A stretch of DNA of 64,000 nucleotides from assembly GCA_905331475.1 (NCBI GenBank), contig CAJNYU010000007.1, positions 416,085-480,084 on the forward strand, read 5' to 3'. The DNA is from Rotaria socialis. Taxonomy: Eukaryota > Rotifera > Eurotatoria > Philodinida > Philodinidae. Numbering within the stretch: the stretch's first letter is position 1; every line of letters starts with the position of its first letter. Below, one piece after another: positions 25,216 through 37,402 of this stretch. Made by a program: the position numbers and the translations under genes. Below the pieces are notes generated by a model. That model made no database searches, was not told where the DNA came from, and saw only the letters and a list, made by a program, of their open reading frames with translations.

Positions 25216-25795
25216 TGACTGTGATACCAAAGCACATGTTCTTTTTTTTAGAATGAGAACGATTGAAATCTATCAAGGTAAACATTAGTGAAAGAAGGTT
25301 ATGAAATATATACAGTTGACTCATCTACCTTATCAAACACCGATATGAAACGTCATGATGATGATCAAAAACTTTTCATACATCCTAAATTACTTGAAAT
25401 AAATAAATAAATAAAAATTGATTTGCGTAATTATAATTCACTTTAAATATCGAAATTCATAACGAATCAAATAATCCGCTCCTAAAAAAATCGATGTTTT
25501 TTCAATTGGTTATGAATGTAACCACTATGCATTGCCAATGAGTGACATCTGATTATTTATTGTTGTAAATTTATTTTCTTGAATTGAATGATTTTCTGCA
25601 ATGTTTAATTAATTACTTGGCTCTGATATTCAATTTTCCAATAAATATTGAGGTATTAACAAGAACGTAGTGAGGTCTAAAATATACTACAACATAGCCA
25701 TACAGCTTAGATTCATTGTCATTCTCGTATCGGTTATTCGTTTCATTCACTTCGATCGTTACTTTTCAGTGTAGAAATCTATCGTAGGTCGCAGA
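25216..25795. promoter_or_regulatory. shared divergent promoter region (KIAA2013 homolog / epsinR)
   Basis: The 580 bp between two head-to-head starts must contain both promoters. No strong TATA box or operator is evident. TTACTTTTCAG about 30 bp before the epsinR ATG and CACAG just before the KIAA2013 ATG look like 3' splice sites, so 5' untranslated exons or a spliced leader may be used on both sides. Confidence 0.5.
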
Positions 25796-28700
25796 ATGGA
25801 CTTTAATAAACTTAACATCAGTAGTTATCTACCTACAATGCCATATGTAGTACGAGAATTATTTGATAAAGCGACAAATATTGTGATGAATTATACAGAA
25901 ACTGAAACAAAAGTGGTCGAGGCAACAAATGATGAATCTTGGGGACCAGCAGGAAAATTATTACAAGAACTTTCTCAATTAACGTTTTCGAATGAACATT
26001 ATAATGAAGTAAAGTATTTATTTTTGAAAAATTTTATATGCTATTTTCTTTTGTTTATTTTAGTTAATCGGTATGCTCTGGAAACGATGTTTCACTCAAG
26101 ATAAACGATGTTGGAGACGAACATATAAGGTTTGTTTTGTATACACGCTTTTAGTCGCTTATCACTGATGCTGTGTGAACTTGAATATTAATCATGCACT
26201 GTTAAAATTTGGTCCAATCATATTGCTGCATGGGTGGATAGTAGTCTATTAAGGACCCCCCCCCCTCTACTAGTTGGTGTCGATGGACGTCTGCTTCATG
26301 TCCGCTATAGGCCGTGCATGGTTGCAAATGAGAGTGAGTTCAATGGCCTTGAAATTTTTGAATTTAGAGTTTATTATGAAATGAGAATATTTCGCCATTT
26401 TTCTTGATAATTTGCGTATAAGTAAATCAAGCGTGAATAATAAAATCTTCTGAGCGCTCGTGCCTATGACTGATTGATTGAATGGTACTGATTCTCGGTC
26501 TCAAACACGATGTAAAGGGAAGCCTAGATATCTGAATTTTGCTTTATCGATGAGTTCTTCTATTCTTCATATGCCAAAACTTAAGAAAATAAATATTCTC
26601 TAGGAAACGAAGTGCAATCATAGAGTTGCCAGTAAGGTTCTAATACTTCGATACATAGTGTAAATTATTCGACTTTATTGAAGCTCGAATGATTCTCATC
26701 CAAGTTTTATCAACCATAAAATCAAATGAGAGGTTTCAGTATTTTAATTAATAAATCCGCTTCTATGAAAATCGAGAGCTCAGTAGTCTGTTTTAAATTC
26801 GCGGCTATTCAACCATGCCTTGCTCGGGTACCACAGCGTCAAAGTCCAAAGCTATATATGTTTATATCGGTAGACTGTGAAGCTAACATGAGACAAAAAC
26901 ATCGAAACGAAATGTAATTTAATATTACAGTCAAATATGATAAAAACAAATAGTTCTTATCAAAAGTTTCGTTTTTACGAGGTGATCGTATAGATAAGCT
27001 CTTTCGAGCTTTGCAACTGATTTTATTCAGTAGCATTTGACTGAACCTGGCATTTATTTCTGTTGATTTGATAGAATACTAATTGAGAATATTCATGTTC
27101 TACAATCGAGTAATTTATTTTTTCTTCTTCTTTTTTCAGTCTCTTCTCGTATTATCATATTTGATAAAAAATGGTAGTGAAAGAGTGATTCGATCAGCTC
27201 GTGAACATCTATATGATCTGAAAAGTCTAGATGATTTCTCTTATCATGATGAAAATGGCAAAGATCAAGGAATAAACAGTAAAGAATTGAAATTTTAATT
27301 TGAACTTATAAAAAACTGAATATATATTTTTGTTTCAGTACGACATAAAGCTAAAGAATTAGTTGAATTTATTCAAGATGACGATCGAGTACGAGATGAA
27401 CGTAAAAAAGCCAAAGCTAATCGGGAAAAATATGTTGGCGTGAGTCATGAAGCATCGTCCTTTCGACATGGTAAAAATAGTTTTTTGTTTCTCAAGTTTT
27501 TTATTTTATTATTAATCGTTTAACAAATTCAGATGATCGGTGGGATGATAAGGATGAATCGAAAACAAAAGAATTCGATGGACGCTGGAAATCAAAAACT
27601 GTTGACGATTTTTCGAAAGTGAAAGACTTCGCATCTGAAGATTATTCACTAGAAAAAAGGTAAATTTATTAAAATTTGCGATGATGATTATTTTCATGCG
27701 CGTCATCTGAATGTTAACTGATGATTGCATTTCTATCCATTCATTCTAATCTGAGCAAATTTTAACAAGTTTTCAGAATGTTTTCAGTTAATTTTTCTCT
27801 CTTTAGTAGTGGCATCGATCAAAATATGAAATCAACGAAGAAAAAAGATCAAAATAAAATGCAGGTATATTCAAGAAACTAATAGATAGGTTTTTCCTTG
27901 TTATGGCACATCTTGAAAACATTAAAGATTATTCAATGTTCTTGGTGTTATGAATTTGCCTAAAGAAACTGTTTTGCTCTTCAACCCTACGTAGACGTAA
28001 CAAAATGCGTTTGACGTTTCTTTATTTGATCATACAAACTAATTATTTTCTTTTCATGTTTAGAGTAGCAAAACAAGTTCATCAATAGAAACTCTAGTAA
28101 GTGATTTTGTTTCATTCATTCATTCATTCATCCATCACGATGGAGATTAAAGTGATAATCTTATTCAAAATATGATTGTATACTTAAATCAAACTATCGA
28201 AAAATGAAACCTAAATCAGATGTAGACAGCAGTTTAACAGCAATAATATTGTTCTAATTGTTTGCACAAGCTGATACAAACTTTCTGATTCTATCAGTAG
28301 TTGAACTAGGAATATATAGCTTCTTGATCTTCCAGAAATGTAGTCATAGTTTATTGTTAAGAAAGCGCGGCAATGTACAAGTTAATGATGTAGAACTCGT
28401 TAGGAAAATAAATTTCTGTCTCGAAAGAAAGAAATGACTGACTCTAGTATCATTAGGAGTCGTTTTTGTAAAAATTTAAAAAATCTAGATAAAATGTTAA
28501 TGAAGCTAAAATTCGTTTCTCTGGTTAAATTTAGTCTTCGACTCAAAATAAAAAGCCATCATCAACAATTAAAGTACCAGAAGTTGATCTATTAGGTGAA
28601 GATATCGATTTCACACCCTATGTCCAAGCTTCACAAGACGAAGAATTTGGTCAATTTCAAGAAGCAAAATCTCCAAGTCCTTCGTATGTGTTCTCTTTTA

Positions 28701-29311
28701 TTTCATACTAAAACTAAAATTCGCTTTAATTATCTAGCGTTCAATCGACACTTTGGCCAATTTCAACAGAATCCTCCTCTTCATCAACAGCATTCGATCC
28801 GTTTGCATCATTTGAATCATCACCGAATCTCTTTCAGCCAACTTTATTTCCATCTAATCAACAATTATCTACAAATGCATCCATGTTTTCACAACAATCT
28901 GCTACACAGCCAACAACACAAACAAAGTCAAATGTAAGACAAATAAAAATTTCTATAGGCTACATTCACCCCCAATCGAACGTCTCTGAAAATTCTTCCC
29001 TTTTGGTACATGACTTAGGAACTGATCTATTTGAATTAATTGTGTTTGTACTCGTTCGAATAGCATCGAACCGTTTACGATAACAAAGTTAACGTTTAAC
29101 TGAATAATTGATTTTATTTTTTTAGACGACTTGGTCATTAGTCGAAGGAAAATTAGATATATCATTAAATAATTTAATTCCACATACTCGTGGTGATCAA
29201 CAGAAAAAAAATTTAACACTCAATCAATTAACTAGTCCGACAAAATCAACTAACCTTGATTTTACCTCATTCAATACGAATACTCAATCAATATTTTCTA
29301 GTAAAAAATAA
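25796..29311 (+). CDS. CLINT1: epsinR / clathrin interactor 1 (ENTH-domain adaptor)
   Basis: Ten exons: 25796-26008, 26064-26129, 27140-27278, 27339-27470, 27533-27659, 27807-27864, 28064-28096, 28535-28683, 28738-28933, 29126-29311. They give 432 residues. The ENTH domain (about 17-150) carries family landmarks VRELFDKATN, EATNDESWGPAGKLLQEL, IKNGSERVIRSAREH and DENGKDQGIN. EpsinR binds PI4P at the trans-Golgi and endosomes and recruits clathrin, AP-1 and SNARE cargo such as vti1b. After ENTH comes a charged linker, then a disordered tail with FDPFASF and NLFQP motifs that could bind adaptor ears or clathrin. The C-terminal block TTWSLVEGKLDISLNNLIP matches the conserved end of CLINT1. Intron 2 is 1011 bp and contains an 11-12-base C run near 26250. 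The tail is shorter than in vertebrates (about 625 residues). Confidence 0.9.
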
Positions 29312-29649
29312 CAAAATTTGATCATTTTATTTTATTAATTTTTTTGCTTTTGTTCTTTCAATCAATGATTCGAGAATTCATGATTGAATAATATGAGAAT
29401 ATATGTTGTACATAGTTTAGATATTTATTTTCAATATTTCACATTGATTGACTTATTTTACATTTCGATCTGCAATTTTATTTTTCGTCTTCTGATGTGC
29501 ATAAGTTCAAAATACAGTGCAATTTGTTGTATTCATTTATTTGTATGCGTGGATTTTAATGTAATATTTATTAATTATTAAATAGAAATTTTTTGTTTTG
29601 TATTGAAAAAATATATGAATGGAATAGAAAGTAATGATGCTTTATAAAA

Positions 29650-30478
29650 TCAATAAAGACGAAAATAGCGATCGGTTAAAATCATATCATCGACAAATCT
29701 AAAACAAAAACGAGATAGAATTCATCATAGATGATGACAATGAAAAGTGCTATACTTGGTCATTTCAGACTGCGCGTGAACGTGACGTTTTTCATGAGTC
29801 CATGGTTCGTTGACCTTTAACGGGCTGTCTTTTGTCCACCAACCAACTGAAAACAAAATAATGAAACTATTTAAATTCTAATTATTACTGTTTTGAGCTG
29901 TTGTCAATGGTTGTCGTGTAATATGGTTGTGATCTTGATCTCCACGAACATGCATTGTACGTAATGTATGGTAATTTCTGAATATCGGGAGAAAAAAAAA
30001 CATAATAGATTTTTTTTCTAACTACCGAAAAAAAGTTTTTTTTTACATATTCGATATAGCTGGCGATGACCATTCACGTGATTGTATGTTACCAGTGAGT
30101 TCACGAGCTAATTGTTTTTCAACTGGACTTCTTGGTTCACGTCCTGTTGGAACTTCGCGTAATCGAGTTGAATTACCATTTTTGTTAATTGGCTCCATAT
30201 GTTTCATAGCTTGAAATTGGTTTTCATGACCCATCAATGTCAAATGAAAAAATGACATTTTTCTATCTGAAATATAGAATTCAATGATGAAAATAAAGCA
30301 AGCAAATGTATCATTAGTAACTTGGAAACAAATTTTCGACACATGGATGAACGAATATGAAATATGTATTTTACAAAAGCAAAGTTAAGTTGAATTACAA
30401 TTGAAAATTTCGAAAAAACAAATACTAACTTGAAATCGGTACATCAAGACGAGTGTTTTTGGTACTAGAAAGTTTCAT
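29650..30478 (-). CDS. small conserved-looking protein of unknown function, 165 residues
   Basis: Five exons in transcript order: 30478-30430, 30266-30047, 29977-29889, 29846-29756, 29698-29650. They give 165 residues in phase throughout. Visible stretches are MSFFHLTLMGHENQ, a proline/arginine-rich middle (VPTGREPRSPVEKQLAREL), NYHTLRTMHVRGDQD, and VGWWTKDSPLKVNEPWTHEKRH. The last exon encodes FVDDMILTDRYFRLY. No signal peptide, membrane segment or known domain is present. Tryptophan-containing, basic, unstructured small proteins of this style often line ciliary microtubules, but that is only a hint from character, not a match. The gene converges on epsinR, leaving 338 bp between stop codons. 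Confidence 0.65.
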
Positions 30479-31682
30479 TTCAACGTCATGTTTTAATATC
30501 TATATACTGTTAACTATATAAGGAAACCCTGTTCGATCTATCGTAATTGTCATGTAAGAAAAGACATGAATTCAATTGATGGAATCGTCTATTTCATACA
30601 GATTCTATTGTTGGTTTAAAATTACACATATACTTACTTTGATCAATATGTAGAATCACCTGTAACTAAATAATGAATACCATTGCGAAAGGTTTCATTT
30701 GTAATTGTGCTTGTTAATTATTCAAACAGAGTCGACAAAGCAATAGCAAGTTTCAATCGACATGTAAAAAAACAAGTAAAATAAACATATAAAAATTACG
30801 TTGCTACGAGTTTCTTTTATTTTACATGAATTTCTCTCGTTTTGTTCTCTTTGTTGGCTACTACATATTGAGAAATGAAATGAAATGAAAGAACAAATGT
30901 CGATTATGTCTCTATCATTCCCCGGTCAAGGGCAAGATCTCAAATAATGAAAGTGAAATATTAGGTGACCTACAACCAGTACTTGAATTTTCTCTTCTTT
31001 CCATGTGATAGTTGAAATTCAGTGTTCAGTTCATTGAATAGAGAATTGATTGCTTTACAAAACATGTTTTTCTTATTTGGTAAAATATTACCAAAGGAGA
31101 ACAAACATCTAATCAATCATCTATATACGTTCTTGATTTCAAAACGTGTTTATTCAAAAATATTTTTTCGAAGTTCCTGAAGAGAAAATCTTTTATAGAC
31201 TATTAAAATATAATTTAATCTTGCAGGCAAACGTTTAAATGTTGATATTCTGCTTTTGACTTGAAACCAAAGAGAGAAAATAATTTTATTGTAAAAAGAA
31301 ATCTCAACAGACTTTATCTTCTTTCAAGCAATAAAACAGCAGTCATTTCTATTTATGATGATCTATTCGATAATGCGTAAAAATTAAATCTATTTTCCAT
31401 AGTTAAATTAATGATTAAATATATATATATACATTTATTTTAAAATAGATTGTATACATACAAAAAAAACTATAGACTAACATCTATGCAAATGCGTAGA
31501 TAATTAAAATGTATTACAATAGAAAACAACAATGAAAAAAACAATATTTCGTATATAAATGTTATTACATGCAACGAATTGTATCTGAACGATATAAATA
31601 ATTATATAATGACATGACTAGATATATGAGATTTAAGACACCGATTATTCATCCCTAAATGACTTGTATTATCTGGTGAAAA
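30479..31682. other. intergenic, nothing recognised
   Basis: AT-rich spacer between two minus-strand genes. Short AT and poly-A/T tracts only; no coding frame and no paired inverted repeats were noticed. Confidence 0.5.
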
Positions 31683-32833
31683 TTAAGGTATTGAAAGTGG
31701 GCTGACCGCAACATCAGTTTCTTCCCTGTCGCCGTGGACTAACAGGAACAAAGAGAAAACAATATTTAAAAACAAATGGAAACTATATTAATGAATCATT
31801 TCATACGTGATTTCCGTTCTTTACTCGTCGTACCAAGATTATTGTCTGTAATTCCACAGCAAAAATAGCAAATTAAAATTGACGATACAGTAAGTGTAAT
31901 GATTGTTAGTAGAACAAATGAAAGAATCAGTTTTGCGCGAAATGATAATGGTTCATGATGATGACCTTAAGGATAGTTAATCGAATATTTCATTAAAATA
32001 ATTCATCTACATACTATATTCACAATAGGCTTCATCAACATTGTTCGGACAATTTTTATATCGATCACAAACAAGACTTCGATCAATACAATACTTATCC
32101 GAAAAGCAATCAAAACCGCATTTTGAATACATTCCTAGAAAAATAAATTTTGTTTTTGTACAAAAACAGAAGTCAAGTAAAAGAATTCTCTCGGATAATT
32201 ATACTTGTTTTAATTTTTAACGGTGTAACAACCATTGAAAATTTTGATAACGGTAATTTTTTTGATCGATGATATTCTATTGTTAACAATTCCGTATCAA
32301 AAAAATATTCGGTTCCATTTTTTGTATGACAATCGATAAGTGTCTAAATAAGATTTGATTGAAAGAGACGTATGATTTCAAACTATTTACCGTTTCACCG
32401 GATTCACTGGTCACTGTTACATTTTCTGTTGAACATAATGGTTGAGCGAGTAGATGAACATAAAATCTTGTTGACAAAGGAAGATCAGGCATTAATGATC
32501 CATTTGGAAAAGTTGGTAGACAACAACTTTGTATATTTAAAACACATTTACCAATCCATGGTGTTCTAGAGAGAGAGAAGAATAGCCGACAAGAATGAAA
32601 TTAAAAATTAAAGTCTTAGAAACAAACCCAGCATAACGAACTATTCCTGCGTCGGGTGTAAATTTACTTTTTGGATTACAATATGGCCCATACGTATTTT
32701 CAAGATTGACTGAAATAAAAAGAATATTTTTAGAATGCAATCTTTCAGTCAAAAATATTATCTTACAGTATGTTACTTTAGCTAATGAAGATGAACAAAA
32801 CAATAGAAGTAAAAGTTTTTTTAGTAACAGCAT
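31683..32833 (-). CDS. secreted-domain/LDLa/transmembrane protein, copy 2
   Basis: Seven exons in transcript order: 32833-32767, 32709-32628, 32565-32391, 32343-32205, 32134-32015, 31965-31807, 31738-31683. They give 265 residues. Signal peptide (MLLLKKLLLLLFCSSSLA), then about 140 residues with paired cysteines that look CUB-like. An LDL-receptor class A module follows: CGFDCFSDKYCIDRSLVCDRYKNC and the N-x-x-D-E-x-x-C calcium-type end. One membrane helix (LSFVLLTIITLTVSSILICYFC) and a short tail complete it. Architecture, exon phases and order match the neighbouring gene at 33285, so the two are tandem paralogues despite low sequence identity. The ATG follows directly on TTATTTTTTTCAG, a good 3' splice site, so the mRNA may receive a spliced leader. 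Ligand unknown. Confidence 0.75.
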
Positions 32834-33284
32834 CTGAAAAAAATAAGTTAAAGCAACCCCCATTTTCTACGTAACGACATTAATTTTATTGAAAACACAA
32901 ACAATTATTCTTGAATTAATCACAACATTTAACATATAATAAATGCTTTTAGCAATTTAACTTAACGATAGCGGTGCCCAAAATCATGGATATTCGTTGG
33001 AGAAACAAAAAGATAAAATTTCAGAGGTAATATCCCCGATTTGGATAGCCTATGAATTTTACCAATAATTAACAGAAAACCATCATAAGTCTTACGAAAA
33101 ATTAAAAATTCTATCGGTTACATCTTGATGTTTACTGTTAGTATCACATATTTCCCAAAGATATCCGATGGGTTCTAGGCACTCAAATCATCAAGGTGGA
33201 TTTTCAAGGATGAGAAAAAAGCGCTGCAACACAATCTGACACTATAAACAAGCAAAGATCTTTTCTTTTTATAACTGACTAGAT

Positions 33285-34773
33285 TTATGCCAAACTGGGA
33301 TACATTGGTTTGGTTGAATCGATTATTAATGGTCCAGCTTCAGTGCGGTTTTTAGATGAAATTTCCACAGTAGTCGTTGGTGTTGTAAGTTCCTTCATTA
33401 AGACAGCATCCTCACCAGTTGTAGCAATGTTATTTTCTAAAAATTTGTCTATTTAATAAATAACATAAATCCTGCGTGATCAACATACTTTCAGTAGATT
33501 TATTTCCTTTTCTTGCACGAACACGTCGAACTATGCCATTGAATACCGATCGAAAACAACAGCAAATACAAGCTTTAATGAATGAAATAATTTTAAAAAA
33601 GATTTTTTTTTCTTGAGAAACTTACCAATTGATAAAATACAAAGAAGAAATAAAAATACCAAAAGCATAAGAACTAATATAAATATCGGTACACCACTTG
33701 GAGGTGCAGCTTAATAAACAAAAATCTTATTATTGTAAATATAAAAATCAATACATACGATGGCAATCACGTTCATCATCTCCGCTGTCACATTCAGATC
33801 GTCCATTGCATTTTAATTTTTTATCAATACATGAATTAGGATAATCATCTGGACATTGAAACAGTATGTCATCATCAATACATGGTTCTAACAGCAAGAT
33901 AAAATTTTCTATTTTACAAATCAACTCTTTAGAAAAAAAACCATTCTCACCTTTAGCCAATGCAACCACTTGTACAAATGTTGTCTTTTTTATTTCAGGT
34001 ATTTGTATATTTCTTCTAAACGTTAAGCTGAGTGCACTACATGCCATTTCAATTTTATTTTGACTTGTATGGCATGTAAATTGTATTGGTGATGGCTTCG
34101 TCTATATATAGATATAGAATAGAATCAACCAAAAGAAAACTATTCGTGCGTTATTCAAACATAAAGTATAATATAGTTATTTATATTTACTACACTGATA
34201 TCTTCTGTTTTTTTTATAGCGTAACACTACTAATCTCTATATGATAGATGACAAGAGTGATTTATCTGCACTGTATGGTTGCCATCTGTAGTCTGTCAAA
34301 ATTTGATGATTTCACCAAGACGCCACTTATCATCTGCATAGATTCCGATCAGTGATTCTTTTTAGATCGTATCTTACGGGACAATAAATAAAAAATATGT
34401 TTACTTGATCAGTTAAAGTAGCATTAGGTAGACAATCTACAGTAAGTGTCGATGAGCAATCCATTTCTTGCGAAAGAAACAAACCAAATCCATTTTGCAT
34501 ATCTGATAACCATGGATTGTATATATGTACTGAACAATCATCTTTTCCATAAGCGACTTTGGATGAAAATTTTACTAGAATAGCATGACGTCTATGAATG
34601 GTAGTATTCTTTTCATGTGACCAGCAATCATCATCTTCTTCAATTCGAACTAAAAAGTTTACAAACAAAAAAACAATGAACCTATTGAATTTTGTACCAA
34701 ATAAGATTTTACTGTCGTGAAGTGGCGTAGATAAAATAGCCGGTATAAAAACGATAAAAAAAATAAATTTCAT
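33285..34773 (-). CDS. CUB-like/LDLa/transmembrane protein, copy 1
   Basis: Seven exons in transcript order: 34773-34698, 34649-34405, 34101-33951, 33887-33759, 33709-33626, 33572-33489, 33448-33285. They give 310 residues. Signal peptide MKFIFFIVFIPAILS, then a cysteine-paired CUB-like ectodomain (about 27-155). The LDLa module begins CIDDDILFQCPDDYPNSCID and ends CNGRSECDSGDDERDC, with the SGDDE acidic calcium cage intact. A membrane helix (PIFILVLMLLVFLFLLCILS) is followed by a CICCC palmitoylation-type cluster, a basic stretch (VRRVRARK) and a threonine-rich tail. A single-pass surface receptor or adhesion protein is the natural reading. An in-frame ATG 21 bp upstream is separated by a TTTTTTAG acceptor-like site, so the inner ATG was chosen. 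Paralogue at 31683-32833. Confidence 0.78.
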
Positions 34774-35291
34774 ATTTTTATCTAAAAAATACAAAAAGAA
34801 AAGTTATTTTTTATTTTCACGAACGCACATACGCACACACAGAGCGAGAGAGAGAAAACAATCCATTTGAAAAATAATACATGAACTCAATAACCAAGAG
34901 CAGAAAAGCTAAGTAAAATTATCAATGTATAGGAATCTATACTCACTAGATATATATCAAGATGAAACATAAAAATGAAATAATATTTTTGATTTTAATC
35001 GCTTACAGAAAATAAAGAATAATGAGAACAATGAAATATTTTATATAAATACAATAATAGCATAGCAATACACGAAAACGTTTTGAAAAGAAAAAGGACA
35101 TAACTGTAAGAAAATGTATTTTTCTTTTTATAAATAAAATTTACAGCAAAACAGAAAAAAAAAATATAACCGGTTTATACACGTCTTCTTTTCTCTCCGA
35201 TATCCTTGTTCAGTAATCTTTTGTTCGGAAATTAACTCGACTTTGTATACATACTGTATTGAAATCAAACTTCATGTTTCAATAATGAAGA

Positions 35292-37402
35292 CTAATGTGT
35301 ATTTCTAGTATAAAAATTTCTTTGCAGAATACTTCCATCAGTCGATTCGACATTAAGATCGACTCCATTGGTTGAAATAACATTAACAAAATTAACCATT
35401 GAATCATTTGATGAAAGATCTGATACTGTATGAAATCTTTTTGTTTCAGTTAAAATAGCACGTAATTGTGTATTTTCGCGTTCAGCGAGAGATAATTTTT
35501 CATTCAATTGCTTTATTTCTGATTTACATTGTTCTAGATTACCTTCAAGTTGTTCAATATAATTTCGACGACGTTCACGGCAGCGTCTTGCTGCTTCACG
35601 ATTACTATCACGTATGTGTTTTCGACGGTCATCATCGGATCCAATATTATTGTTATCATTGATTGGTGGCGAAAATGATGGTGACGAACTTTTATTATTT
35701 GTTGAAATTGTTTTTTGTCGTTTGCCACTAACTAATTGATTACTTGAGCTAACTTCGTTTACAACCGGCTGTTGAGAAATAACAATTGAGGTAGCTTTTG
35801 GTGTCGGTCCACCTAAATACATAGAAATTATAGGATGAGTCGAAGCTTAGAGCTGACTTTATGTTCATTTAATAAAAGTTTTAACATGGTGGGCTCTGAC
35901 AAAATTCTATTGTACCGTACATAATTTAATTAAATGAACTGACTTGTTTATTAATGATAACGAAATATTTTTAGTGCATCTCCATAGAAAAAGCAAAACT
36001 GTTTAGAAATTATTTCTATTGGTTTCAATAAAAGAAAACTCTATCTTTGTGAAGACAATATTGAAAAAGCGCGAGTGCATACCTTGTCTATAATAAACTT
36101 AGAAATTAGTTGAGAGATTGAATAGGAAGATGTTGGATGAGAAACATGTAAAATATCCCCCAAGAAAGAAGAATATTAAATAAGTCGACATAGAAATGTA
36201 GATGCACAGCAAAGAAAAGGATTTATATCCTGGAGATCATTGACATGAACAAGGGAAATAAAAGGAAGCAAGTATATCTGAACAATAGTGTAACAATATA
36301 TGATAGCTAAAAAAAGTAAATTCAATTATTAATGTTTTGTCCTCATAATATTAAAGATCAATAGTAATACTTTAGAACATTGTTTCCTATAAAAAGCTCT
36401 TTTCTTCTGAATAAAATGCTCAAATTAGGAAAAAAAAAGGTAAATTCTATTACCAATAATAGCTTGTTGAAATGTTCGTTTATTGTTTGATACAATTGGT
36501 TGTTGTTTGATAATTGTTGAATGTACTCCGTTTTGATCCAAGGGTAATTGTATTGTATAAGATAATTTTATATTGTTATCTAATTGTGAACTTGAATCCA
36601 TAGCACGTACTACTATAGGAACATCATTAGTACGTTGAAAATCACTATTATTAAATGATCGATGTTCATCATCCAGCGAACCTGTATCATCAAAATTATT
36701 TCTTTGCGATTGAGAAAATTGATTTGTTGAAACTGATGATGGTGATGACGGTTCTGTATGAGATTGACTTCTTATAAGAAGTTTCTTTTTCGGCGAAACA
36801 ATCATACCCATATTATGTGATGCCGATGTTTCCAAATGATTATTATCACTAGTTAGCGTTGTTGTAGCTTCGCGGTCTATAGTATCTTGAGTCGGATATT
36901 TTGTAAATGATTCAAGAACATTCATTACCTTAAAGAGAAAAAAAAAAGAAAAGAAAACGCAACTCAAAACAAAAATGAATCAGAAATGATGATTCATACT
37001 TACATCTGCTGTTGATGGTATTTCTATGGGTGTGCTATCATCTTGAGTGGGAGACACAACCATACTTTCGACACGTAGTCTTCCAGCCTTTGCCATTTGT
37101 TGAAAAAACGATTCAGTAGGCTTACGCGGTTGTGTAAAGCTCTGTTTAAGGTCATCTTTTATTTTTGATAATTTTATTTCATTCGATGTTGCAGATGATG
37201 ATTCATCATTTATTATCGTGGCTGTTGTTGTTGTTATAGAAGGTGGGTTCGCACTTGCATCATTATTATCATTATTGCTGATTTCAGCAGAAGATGCGTC
37301 ATGTGAAATTTTATACATCATAGGATTCATAGGATTAAGAATAATATTCGGTGTCATTAAAGATGGTGTATCTAACATACTTGACGAAAATTCTGCATCC
37401 AT
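35292..37402 (-). CDS. bZIP transcription factor, ATF/CREB-like
   Basis: Three exons in transcript order: 37402-37004, 36928-36454, 35812-35292. They give 464 residues. The bZIP region is near the C-terminus: basic segment RRKHIRDSNREAARRCRERRR (354-374) with the invariant N362 and R370 seven residues apart. The zipper follows with heptad positions L380, C387, L394, A401 and L408, preceded by an acidic DDD. The N-terminal 350 residues are disordered, rich in S/T/N/Q, with several S/T-P sites (SPTQDDSTP, VSPKKK) that could be MAP-kinase targets; that is inference. It should dimerise and bind DNA in the nucleus. The basic region is closest in style to ATF/CREB members, but the exact subfamily is not resolved. 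The start is the first ATG after an AT-rich leader. Confidence 0.8.
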
